Shown: in pieces, positions 23,770 through 33,638 of the stretch
Numbering within the stretch: position 1 is the first letter of the stretch
Layout: each line of letters begins with the position of its first letter
DNA from: Amorphophallus konjac
Lineage: Eukaryota; Streptophyta; Magnoliopsida; Alismatales; Araceae
Assembly (NCBI GenBank): GCA_022559845.1
Contig: CM040127.1
Location: forward strand, 37,844,708 to 37,908,707
Length of the DNA: 64,000 nucleotides
Direction of reading: 5' to 3'
Notes under the pieces: model-generated
Seen by the model: only the letters and a program-made list of their open reading frames with translations
Database searches by the model: none
What the model was told of the DNA's origin: nothing
Translations under genes and position numbers: made by a program

Positions 23770-24960
23770 AGAGCACACGAAAATGATCTTTGATTTATGA
23801 ATGAAAGAGAAACTGGTTACCATGCCAGAGCCGCGGAAGCCGGTAGAGATAGACAAGACAGATGATCCCAACTATTGTGTGTATCACTAGAGGTTGGGAC
23901 ATACTATTGCAGATTGCTATGTCTTTAAAGACATAGCCGAAGACCTTGTTCAGAAAGGCCTAATAAATATATCGGGCCACGCGGTTGAACCTCCACAGCC
24001 GCATCCTTGGAGCCGACCAAACCGGCTGGATGGTCAGTTGGCGACTTTTCCTCAAGGGCCGATCAGGTTGCCCATTGCTCTACGCGGGCCAGGGGCAGCA
24101 GCTGCACCGTCCGCCCCGCTGAGACCCGGTTCGGGTGGATGGCTTTCAGAAGACTCATCAGACTCATCTGAAGATTCAGAGCCTGTGAAGTTATATTCCT
24201 TTCCCCGCAAACAGACACTGCAAATTTTCTTTGCTTGCTGTTGCGCGGGGTTGTTGAACCTCTCAGCATTCGCCTAGTCACCAGCGGCCAGGCACTGGGT
24301 TATACCAGGACTACTGCCCCTATCATGAGACTGTAGGCCACATTATCTTTAATTGTCAATCCTTTAAGGACCTCGCAGAAGATTTTATCAAGCGAGGGAT
24401 AGTTAACATGGGTGACTCATTGGTGCACCCTCCACAGCCTCATGGGCAGGTAGAGATGACTTTCTCTGTCAACGTCATCCATACGCCAGTGGCGTTCAAA
24501 CTGCCTGAGTCCTCAGGCGAAGAAGGTAGCTCTCAACAACTTAGCCCTGAATCTACGCTATGGTACCCGGGGTGGCGACCTTCTCATCAGTGCTCCTTTC
24601 CCAAGGGAGATAGAGAGAAGATTTTTGATAAACTTCTAGAGGATGGTCGAGTATTGACATATGACCCGCCGTCCTATTACAATGAGACAGCTAAGAGGCA
24701 CCCTCTCTACTGAAAATATCATGCGCAGGTGTCCCATCCAACTGCAGAATGCCTGGAGGTCCAAGACTGCATCCAGACCCTTATTCAAAGGGGAGAGATC
24801 GATGCTCAAGGTAATTCCATGACAAGACGCCGGCTGTGGGAGGCTACTGAGAGAATCCTTCAGCAGGAGCAGCAGCGCCAGCCCCAACCACTACCAGCTA
24901 TGCAGACTTCTACGCAGGTTTGCTTAAAGAAGCCCGCCGGGGAAGCCTAAGCCAAACCCT
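23770..24960 (+). pseudogene. gag: Outer element gag, part with three knuckle-like repeats
   Basis: Three spaced repeats have the pattern Tyr-Cys-x-x-His ... Gly/Ser-His-x4-Cys followed by a helix-like 'DxAEDLVQKGLIN' segment. Their positions are about 23,870-23,965, 24,318-24,410 and 24,700-24,800. The first has a TAG in the finger and the third has TGA in place of the Cys codon. An upstream TGA lies at about 23,800. Tat elements usually carry this YC-YH-GH-C motif at the end of gag; three copies are unusual to my knowledge. Frames change between the repeats, so the region is not translatable as it stands. Confidence 0.65.
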
Positions 24961-26640
24961 AAAGGCAAGGCTAAGCATGATAGGCCTGTGGCCCAAGGTT
25001 CTTGGAGCTTGGTTCTTGGGGGAGTCCCCAGATTCTCTACCCAGTTGGGCCACCATGAGAGAGCTGCCGCTAGACACCCGTAGCCGAAAGATAAAGGCAA
25101 AATCAAGGTCGCGGAGCCCGAGCCTAAGGTTCAATCCTGTGATAGACCAATGGGGTCCACCCTTCTGAAGGGGTCTCAACGACTCTCGGGGTCCAAGCCG
25201 TCAGCGGAAACGAAGTTGGCGACACCGCAAAACGCCCTGGGGTTTTACTTCAAACAGTCGGAATTCCAAGAACTGCCACCAGAGATAGTTGCACAGGTAA
25301 TTAATGCCACTTTTCAACCACAACCTACTGAAGGGGAGTGGACTTGCGTCGCTCCAAGAAGGGGTCACGGGCTCCAAAATGTCAGGCGACCAGCCCAAAG
25401 CGGAAGACAAGGCTCTGGGGGCAAGTCACTGTGCCCTAAAAAGCCATCCTCACCTTCATTAGAGGAGGTTGCTCTTCTTAAGAAGCAAGAAAAGAACCGA
25501 AAGAAGAATCTAAAGAGAAGATTGAAAAAGTAGGCTGAGCAGGCAGCCGCCATGGAAGCCTCCAAAGAGCTTACCCCCTTGCAGAGGTTGCAAAAGCTCA
25601 TAGACGAGCTAGAAGAATATGTGCCTCCTTGCCCTACCATGGTGGTCACACTAGACAAATATATTCCCTGGGAAAGGTTGGGTAGAAAGCCCGACTCCTC
25701 GGCTGGCTTCGGGAGACCTTGCGTCGTCTTGAGGAAGGTGAAAATATTCCAATTCTGGAAGAGTTCTCCCTGTTCTACAAAGACGAGGAGCTCACCGTGG
25801 AGGCCCTCGAACGAGCACTGCAAGAGCTGTCATGTAATATGGAGGCTATCCCGCCTCCTGACAATATAAATGCCTCCGTTGAGGAGGACAGTGCCCCTGT
25901 GGCCACATACCAACGCCGATTGGCAAGGAATCGACGAGGCCGTGGTCGAGGACGGGGCCGTCGGCGAGAAAACCCTTTAACCCTCGACCGAGTTATAATA
26001 TTCAGAGGGGAGTAGCCGGGCCCCATCCCCACGCCTCAAGTGCGGGGCATTCCCTTCATACCTGAATCTTCTAAAAATGCAGGTCTTGATTCAGGAGCTC
26101 GAAGACCAGGAGGCATCCCGTTCATAATTCATTCTTCCGATGAGGAAGAAACTCCATTCAGCGCCCCGTCGCTAGCTCCAACCTCGGGGCAGGCGGGCCC
26201 CTCAACCAATGCTGGCGAAAGAGAAGGTCCCTTGGGTCAATCCGATCTGGACGAGTCTCAGCCTGCTGCGGAGGAGTCTCTGGCATCGCTCTTCCAAGAG
26301 GGAGCGGGCGTGCAAGATGAAGGGGAGCGCCCTTTCAAGCGGGAGAAACCACATGGAGCCTTGAAAACTCTGGAGGAAATCATTCCCCCATTCGGCAAGA
26401 CCCGCGCTAGGGAGGACCGCAAAATCATTCAACACATGAAGCGATTCCCAACTAACGTTACCATATGGGAGGCTATTGCTTGGAGCAAGGACTTGAGAGA
26501 GGCTCTCGTAAAAGTCCTCCAGGACCCCGAGGCCTACAAGGCCCATGTAGCGAAACTGCAGGCCCAAGCATATGAAGCTCTTGCGGCCAATATTATTTTC
26601 TCCGACAAGGATTTGCTGCTGGGCTCTCCTTGCCATAATC
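24960..26640 (+). pseudogene. Outer element gag-protease linker
   Basis: Partly open frames encode basic and acidic low-complexity sequence, with an RGRGRGRGRR-type run near 25,940-25,970. The end (26,440-26,640) reads 'VTIWEAIAWSKDLREALVK' and then 'DKDLLLGSPCHNRP', the usual sequence just before the protease of Tat elements. The frame breaks near 26,640. Confidence 0.55.
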
Positions 26641-27615
26641 GCCCCTATACATGAAAGGGACGATCAATGGCCATGAGGTGAACCGAATCTTGGTCGATGC
26701 AGGGGCGGCGGTGAACATTATGCCCTGAAGACTTTCAAGTCTCTCTACTTGGCGCCTTATCTGCAAAAAGTCAGTGCCGTTAAAATCTCGGGGTTCAACC
26801 AAAACTCTGAAGAAGCTCTCGGTCGGGTCGAGGTGAAGCAGATCATGGGTGACTTTGCCACCAAAGTGACATTTTATATTATCAACGCCAACTCGTCTTA
26901 TAAGGTGTTGTTGGGGAGACCCTGGTTGCATGAAAATGGGGTCGTCCCTTCGACTCTGCACCAGTGCCTCAAGTATGCTAAAGGGGGGGAGCAACATACC
27001 GTTTTTGCGGATCAAGCTCCTTTCCACCCTAATGAATGCCACTTGGCAGATGCCTCCTTGTATTTCGGGGAGCCCACCATAACAATTTCCGACAGAATTA
27101 AAGACAAGGGGAAGCAACAGGTCAAGGCCGAGCCTGAGGATGGCCAACTCTTCACAGTCAACCGTGAGCTGTTAAAGCTTCACCAGTTGAGCCTCAAACC
27201 TAGGTCCAAGCCAACTCAACCAGAAAGGAGCAATGTGGACTTCGAAGCCAATCTCATTAGCCGCACCATTGACCAGAGTGTCCCCTTGCCTCCGAAGTGC
27301 ATTCAGCTCCCCTTTCTGAGGGAGGAGCACAGTGTGGAGGAGTTGAAGACTTTTATAGTCTCTTATAGACACAAGGGTCGAAGCAAGGATGGCAAATTGG
27401 CTCGGCCGATTATCTTCTATAAAGGAGATTTAGTCCCACCAGGTCCTCCTGAAGACGATTTCGGGTGGGGCACCCCTGCTAATGAGGCGCAAGAGCTAGT
27501 TCGAGAGATAGATTATATGCCAGACCGGATCAAGCGCATGTGCATGAAGCAAGGAATTCCTCAGTTCCAGAACCCTGCACAGAAGGCATATTTTGCCCAA
27601 CTCTGGAATCCCCCG
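26640..27615 (+). pseudogene. pol: Outer element aspartic protease and spacer
   Basis: The motif 'RILVDAGAAVNIMP' carries the catalytic Asp followed by Ala-Gly (Ser/Thr-Gly in active enzymes), and 'YKVLLGRPWLHENGVVPSTL' is the conserved C-terminal protease block. A TGA follows the active-site motif, and a frame change occurs near 26,640. The open frame from 26,749 to about 27,615 then runs through a spacer until the sequence changes to LTR B. Confidence 0.75.
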
Positions 27616-28009
27616 CAAGTCAGGGGGGTTGGGTAGCCGCGACGTCGGGAGGGATTAGTCCGTGCAACAGCGACATGGCAACAGCAACACAACAGGGATA
27701 ACTGGGGACAAAGATACTGGTTCTAGCGAGGAGGGAAATCCGCTCCTTGACTGGATTACATGATTTATATGCCATGGAAGGCATTTATATGGGGGCATGA
27801 GAGCCCGATTGCAATTGCTTGCAAGCCACGGGACAATTCCGTCATTCATGACGGTCCCCGGGTCATTGCATTATTGTGTGGGTAGTTCCGTATCTGTACG
27901 TAGTGTCCGTCAGAGGAACTGTGACTTGGCAGGATGGCGCACGAGGGGCGTCACAATATGTTCCCGACATGAGACAGTGTCGAGGTCAGGGCAGTAGGGG
28001 TGCCGTAGG

Positions 28010-28740
28010 CACCATTGTGCTGGGGGGTTGAGTGGTCGGGTGCCGCAAGCCCCGATGTGACTGGAGTAGCTGGCAGTCGGGTGCCGGGGGCACCGTTGTG
28101 ACTGGAGTTGTTGACAGTCGGGTGCCGGGGGCACCGCTGTGACTGGAGTTGTTGAGTGATCGGGTGCCGTGGGCTCCGATGTGACTGGAGTTACTGGCAG
28201 TCGGGTGCCGGGGGCACCGTTGTGACTAGAGTTGTTGAGTGATCGGGTGCCGCGGGCCCCGATGTGACTGGAGTAGCTGGCAATCGGGTGCCGGAGGCAC
28301 CGTTATGACTGGAGTTGTTGGCAGTCAGGTGCCGGGGGCACCGTTGTGACCGGAGTTGTTGGCAGTCGGGTGCCGGGGGCACCGCTGTGACTGGAGTTGT
28401 TGGCAGTCGGGTGCCGGGGGCACCGCTGTGACTGGAGTTGTTGAGTGATCGGGTGCCGTGGGCCCCGATGTGACTGAGTTGCTGGCAGTCGGGTGCCGGG
28501 GGCACCGTTGTGACTGGAGTTGTTGAGTGATCGAGTGCCGCGGGCCCCGATGTGACTGGAGTAGCTGGCAATCGGGTGTCGGGGGCACCGTTGTGACTGG
28601 AGTTGCTGGCAGTCGGGTGCCGGGGGCACTGTTGTGACTGAAGGAGGCGGGCGCCGGGAGACCTCGATGGTCATGCTCGGGTCCCGGTGTGACTAACAGT
28701 CGGGTGCCGGGGGCACCGTTGTGACTGAAGGAGGCGGGCG
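28010..28740. repeat. 41-bp minisatellite in LTR B
   Basis: About 17 degenerate copies of a unit containing GTCGGGTGCCGGGGGCACCG and GTGACTGGAG. The GGTGCC/GGCACC core is a short palindrome. The long frames across it on the minus strand (Pro/Thr-rich, 'TTPVTTVPPAPDCQQL'-like repeats) are produced by the repeat. The homologous array in LTR C is at 46,010-46,800. Confidence 0.88.
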
Positions 28741-29521
28741 CCGTGAAGAGGCTGAGGCTCGAGTATATACATGTGTTCAATTGGTTTCATACTATATGAG
28801 AGTCACATGGGCTTTACAAAGGGGCCGAAGGGGCCGAAGAGGCCGAAGTACAATGGGCGCAAGCCGCGGGACAATTCCGACGCGTGGGTCGGTCCCCGGG
28901 TCAATGCGGGATATGGCGGATATCCGCGTGTTTTACAGAGGCTCCCCGTGAGGAGATCGAGACAAGCCCGACTGCCTAGGTGGCAGGGGCGGTCGTGGGC
29001 TGGCGCCTGACGGAGGTTGGACGCGGCTCAAGGTGAGCGGTCGGGTTCGGGCCTCGGAAGGCGAATGTCGTCATACTGGGCAGTCGAGGCCGGCCCCGGG
29101 AATATTATTCCCGGGCAAGGGTCCGGATAACTCGAGTCATAAGTCCGAGCGGTCGACGGCTAGCTCGAGGCGAGCGGTAGACACGCGGTTCCATGACGGA
29201 AGTAGGTGTGGCATCAGGGCGTGTGTATAGCCATCATGGGTTGTTACACACGGGCGGACCCGGGATGCGGGTGTATTCGCCATTGTCATAGTGCCTTTCG
29301 TGCGACGGGCATGGACTTGTGTGAGATGGCTAGACGCCGCGTGAGGGAAGTACGTATGACATACCCTCGGCGTGTATATGCCGATCGACAAGCCAACCAC
29401 GCGCGCACTTAGTTCCTCGCATCCCCGACCCTTAGGTCGGAGGGTGTTGCATTGCATCCTTCCATTCCATGTTGCATTCCATTGCATGTTCATTGCCTTG
29501 CATTGAGCTCCCTAGGGGGGG

Positions 29522-30065
29522 CTTTTATAGTGGAAGGTGAAGGGGTGGAAGGGGTTTACCCGGACCAAGTTGAGGGCTGGGTTTGGTCTGGGTAAACCCT
29601 AAAAAATACCCTTTTTTTTTGTTACGGAGTGGGGGAGGGAGGGTTTAGGCGGACGAGCCCAAGGGGCTGGTCTGATCCGCCTAAACCCCTCCCCCAAGTG
29701 GGGTTTAGGTGGACGAGCCCAAGGGGCTGGTCTGGTCCCGCCTAAACCCCTCACGGAGGGGTTTTTTCGTTTAAAAAATCTTTTTTTTTTTGTTTTGGAT
29801 GGGGTTTAGGCGGACCAGCCTGAGGGGGCAGACTGGTCGGCCTAAACCCCCTCCCCCAGGGGGTTTAGGCGGACTGGCTGGGCGCCTTTTTTAATTAAAA
29901 AAGCTGTTTTTTTTAGTTTAATGGGGGTTTAGGCGGACCAGCCTTGGGGGTGAGGCTGGTCCGCCTAAACCCCTCCCCGTAGGGGTTTACGCGGGTTTGA
30001 CCGGGGTTTGACTGGGTTCGACTGGGTCAGAGTATCGAAAGACACCAATGCCCCTGTTATAAAAA
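29522..30065. promoter_or_regulatory. Divergent TATA pair around a palindrome cluster, LTR B
   Basis: CTATAAAAG on the minus strand (29,530-29,522) and TATAAAAA on the plus strand (30,058-30,065), separated by four or more hairpins built from GGTTTAGGCGGACCAGCC-type arms. The layout equals that in LTR A. Confidence 0.6.
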
Positions 30066-31011
30066 GAAATTTTCTTTCGGGGGCTCTGCCCCCGGAAACC
30101 CCCGCAAGGGGCGCTGCCCCGTTGACCCCCGCGACCTGACCGCGCAGGTCGATCCGCGTGTGAGAGAGCACAAGGGTGGTGCATGATGCGATGGGTTGCT
30201 GGGAGTCCCGAGTTGGGCTCGGACTTTCTATAGAGTGGCTGGAGCATACGCGCCTACAAGGTGCTCGGGGAAATTCCCAACACGCGTGCGTGGGCCGTAT
30301 ACGGGTGCTGTGAGCTCCTGGAGCTTGTGGTTGGCCCGAATGGGTCTTCTTTTGACTTCAGAGGGCTGGAGGGAGGCGACTCGAGGGTAGACCCCGGCCT
30401 CATTACTAGGCGTCACGTGGCGTGGCTTGTAGTCACGGTGCCCCCGGGTCGGCTCGGGTAGCTATGTTGAACGCGGGCAAACCCGCAAACTGAGTGATCG
30501 GGGGTGGACCCGATCGATCGTTGATGTTGCCACGGGTCACGGCTAGCTGGTTGGGACCCTTGGTTGGGCCCGCTGACTGGGACGTCGACATGATGATGCC
30601 GTTTGTCTAGTGGTCGGGGTGACCCTCCCTCCTTGGCGAAGAGCCGTATGATGCGGCAAGCTGTTCTGAGTCCCGGGTTAACCCGGTTGTTGAGACGTCG
30701 GTGGTGTGACACCGTATGCAGAGTGTCCGGGGGTGATCCCCAAATCTTTTCAGAGTGCCGTAAGGTACGGCAGGTTGTCCCGAATCCCGAAACTGACCCG
30801 GTTGTCGGGAAACTGGCTGGCATAGTGCCATTTGCTCGGGGCTGATGCCCGGTTGTTATGTTGCGCCGCTCCGACGACACGTCTCGATTTTCGAGCACAA
30901 CTCGACTGGTAGAGCAACTTTGGCGATGTGCCGTTTTGCTCCATTTAGGGAGTATTTCCCTATGCTTAATCCTCGATTAATTCGAGAAAATAAGCCGGTG
31001 CCAACACCTCC

Positions 31012-32060
31012 CCTTGCGAGGAGGCCCAGAAGGAGCCCATAGCTGGCGAGCTCCATCACGAAGCTGAGCATGTCCCGACATCTCCTCTCTCAACACCCGC
31101 TGAAGGGCGACATGTAAATCCTGTGGAGTTCGAAGCTTACGAGGCTAGTACTAATGAAGATGAAGACTTCGTCGACCTCCAGCCAGCTCCCTCGGAATTA
31201 GAAGACGGAGGCCAGGCAACCATTGATGAGCTGATTGAGATTAATCTCGGCACCCAAGATGACTACCGGCCTATTTTTGTAAGTGCCCTCCTCAGCGGGG
31301 AAGAAAGACAGGCATACCGGCAACTCTTGGAAGAATTCAGAGATTGCTTCGCCTGGTCATATAAGGAGATGCCGGGGCTTGATCCCTCTGTGGCGGAACA
31401 CAAACTGGCTATACTTCCAACAACTAAGCCAGTCAAGCAAGCCCAAAGGCATATGCGACATGAGCTGGAACTCAAAGTTAACGCCGAAGTCGACAAAATG
31501 CTAGACGTTGACTTTATTGAGTCATGCACGTATCCTGTGTGGCTCGCCAACATAGTCCCGGTCAAGAAAAAGAATGGCCAAGTCCGGGTCTGCATCGACT
31601 TCGAGATTTGAACAAGGCATGCCCGAAGGACGACTTCCCTGTCCCCATCATTGAGACAATGGTGGATGTAACCACTGGCCATGAAGCCTTGTCCTTCATG
31701 GACGGATCGTTAGGCTATAATCAGATCCGCATGTCCATCAAGGATAGAGATCATACGGCCTTCAGGTCTCCTAAAGGGATCTTCAATTACAAGAGGATGC
31801 CATTTGGCTTGAAGAATGCTGACGCCACCTATCAAAGGGCAATGACCAAAATCTTCGACGAGATGCTGCATGACATTGTCGAGTGCTACGTCGACGACTT
31901 GGTCATCAAGTCTAAAAGGCAGGACAACCACCTAACTGATTTACGTCGGGTCTTTGAGAGACTTCGGCAGTACCAGCTCAAAATGAACCTGATGAAGTGT
32001 GCCTTCGGTGTCTCCTGCGGAAAGTTCCTGGCTTCATCGTCAGGTATCGAGGGATAGAGA
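31012..32060 (+). pseudogene. pol: Outer element reverse transcriptase
   Basis: After a linker, the RT domain shows 'VNAEVDKMLDVDFI', 'VRVCIDF', 'DLNKACPKDDFPVPI', 'HEALSFMDGSLGYNQI', 'FGLKNADATYQRAM' and the catalytic Tyr-Val-Asp-Asp (31,887-31,898). A single missing base at about 31,600, just after 'CIDF', shifts the frame; a second shift lies near 32,035. The motifs are otherwise well preserved, so decay is recent compared with the gag part or came by few events. Confidence 0.9.
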
Positions 32061-32760
32061 TAGATCCTGACAAAATCAAGGCCATCAGGGAACTACCCCT
32101 GCCTAGAAATATAACCGAGCTCAGATCGCTCCAAGGAAGACTCGCCTATATTAGGCGATTCATCTCTAATCTCTCTGAGAGGTGCAAGCCCTTTGGCAAA
32201 CTAATGAAGAAATGGGCACCTTTCGTATGGGATGAAGACTGCCAGAGGGCCTTTGAGCAGATCAAGGAGTATCTCCTGGCTCAGCCTATTCTTGGGGCGC
32301 CTGTCAAAGGAAAGCCCCTGATTCTTTATATTGCTGCCATGGATGCTTCCCTTAGAGCGCTCCTAGCCCATATCAATGATGAGGGCAAGGAGCAACCTCT
32401 TTATCATCTCAGTCGGAAGTTGGTCAGACCCAAGCATCGCTACTCGCCCATGGAGAAAATGTGTCTAGCCTTGGTGTTTGCTGTCAAAAAGTTGAGACAC
32501 TATCTGTTGGCGCATCTAGTGGAGCTCATTTCAAAGTGAGACCCGCTCAAATTTCTTCTTAGCCAACGTGCCCTCTCTGGAAGGTTGAAAAATGGGCACT
32601 CATCCTCATGGAGTTTGACATCACTTTCGTCCCGCGCAAGGCAATCAAGGGGCAAGGGATGGCCGAGTTTCTCGCTGCACACCTTGTGTCGGAAGACTCC
32701 CCTCTCAATATCGAGCTGCCAGATGAAGAAAGGTTGGTGCAGCCGCTCGGCGAGGAAGGG
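32060..32760 (+). pseudogene. pol: Outer element RT thumb and first RNase H
   Basis: The segment 'RGIEIDPDKIKAIRELPLP' followed by 'LQGRLAYIRRFISNLSERC' is the RT connection. 'LILYIAAMDASLRALLA' and 'HRYSPMEKMCLALVFAVKKL' are RNase H segments of Ty3 type. The frame stops at 32,537-32,539 and continues in another frame with 'FDITFVPRKAIKGQ', the usual RNase H end. The first Asp of the RNase H active site is within the 'MDASL' block. Confidence 0.8.
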
Positions 32761-32795
32761 TGTGATACAGATACCCTATCCCAAACCGCCATGAT

Positions 32796-33385
32796 GTGCT
32801 GTCCCTCGACTCGCCTTCATGGGAACTATATTTTGACGGCACGTCCAGGACCATCAAGAGACCTGGCGGCCTCACAGACTTCGTGTCAGGCGCTGGCATA
32901 GTCTTCGTGTCTCCTCAAGGGGGCATACTTCACAACTCCTGTGCCCTCATGAAGTCATTGACCAACAATAGGCAGAATATGAGGCACTGATCATCGAGCT
33001 TCAGCTAGCACTGGAGATGGAGATTAGATATATCAAGGTATATGGGGATTCCCAAATCGTCGTCCGTCTAGTGCTGGGCGACTATGACGTACGGAAGAAG
33101 GAGTTGATCCCCTACCACGAAGCCGTCATCAAGCTCAAAGAGAGGTTTTATCTATTTGAGATAGATCATGTTCCAAGAAGCAGTAACTCCCAGGCAGACG
33201 CTCTGGCGAAACTAGCAGCTGCCTTGAAGATCCCGCCGGAGGGAGAGCTGAATATAACCGTCAGGCACAGGAGGCTCATGCCTAGTGTGCTCGACAAAGA
33301 ATCTGGCCTCACTCTGTACGAGATCAACAATGTTCAAGAGGAGAATGCTCCCGAAGAAGAGGATTGGCGAGAGCCAATTATATGA
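32796..33385 (+). pseudogene. pol: Outer element second (archaeal-type) RNase H
   Basis: The order 'ELYFDGTSR', 'GAGIVFVSPQGG', a frame-shifted 'AEYEALI' block at about 32,975, 'YIKVYGDSQIVVRLVLG', then 'SNSQADALAKLAAAL' is that of the extra archaeal-type RNase H carried only by the Tat lineage among plant Ty3 elements. The catalytic Asp (DGTS), Glu (AEYEAL) and Asp (GDSQ) codons are all present, although an indel near 32,970 puts the first part in another frame. Confidence 0.85.
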
Positions 33386-33393
33386 GTCAAGAA

Positions 33394-33638
33394 TGGGTGG
33401 CTTCCCCCTGAGTGAGCCCAAGGGTGCAACTGCTACGCAGGGCTACATCATATCAACTGGTCGATGGCGTTCTCTTCAGGCTTGTCCAAGAAAGAGACCA
33501 TCCACTCCTCTTGCGATGCCTCTCGCCCGAAGAGGCTAAAACCATTATGCAGGAGGTTCACTCCGGCTTATGCGGGGCCCATCAAGCTAAAGCTAAGATG
33601 AAAACAAACATCAAGCTCAAGGGATTCTATTGGCCCAC
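33394..33638 (+). pseudogene. pol: Outer element integrase, N-terminal (His-His) half of the zinc finger
   Basis: The frame runs through 'SYQLVDGVLFRL' and 'HSGLCGAHQAKAKMKTNIKL' to 'GFYWPT', the start of the HHCC finger. It is cut between the His pair and the Cys pair by N1 at 33,639. The Cys pair follows at about 58,000, after N1. Confidence 0.85.

Larger units (their letters stand above)
27617..31006 (-). mobile_element. Truncated solo LTR 'B'
   Basis: The right end reads CGGTGCCAACA (terminal CAACA at 31,006). The sequence is the inverted counterpart of LTR C (43,752-47,640) over nearly its whole length. The left end lacks about 490 bp present in C, and no target duplication is visible, so a deletion removed that end and possibly some host pol sequence. 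It contains a 41-bp minisatellite, a minus-strand TATA (29,530-29,522), a palindrome cluster (29,640-29,990) and a plus-strand TATA (30,058-30,065). Confidence 0.8.

Noticed and set aside
28010..28740. CRISPR-like regularly spaced repeats
   Set aside because: Units abut each other without unique spacers, lie in a plant LTR and vary gradually; this is a minisatellite.
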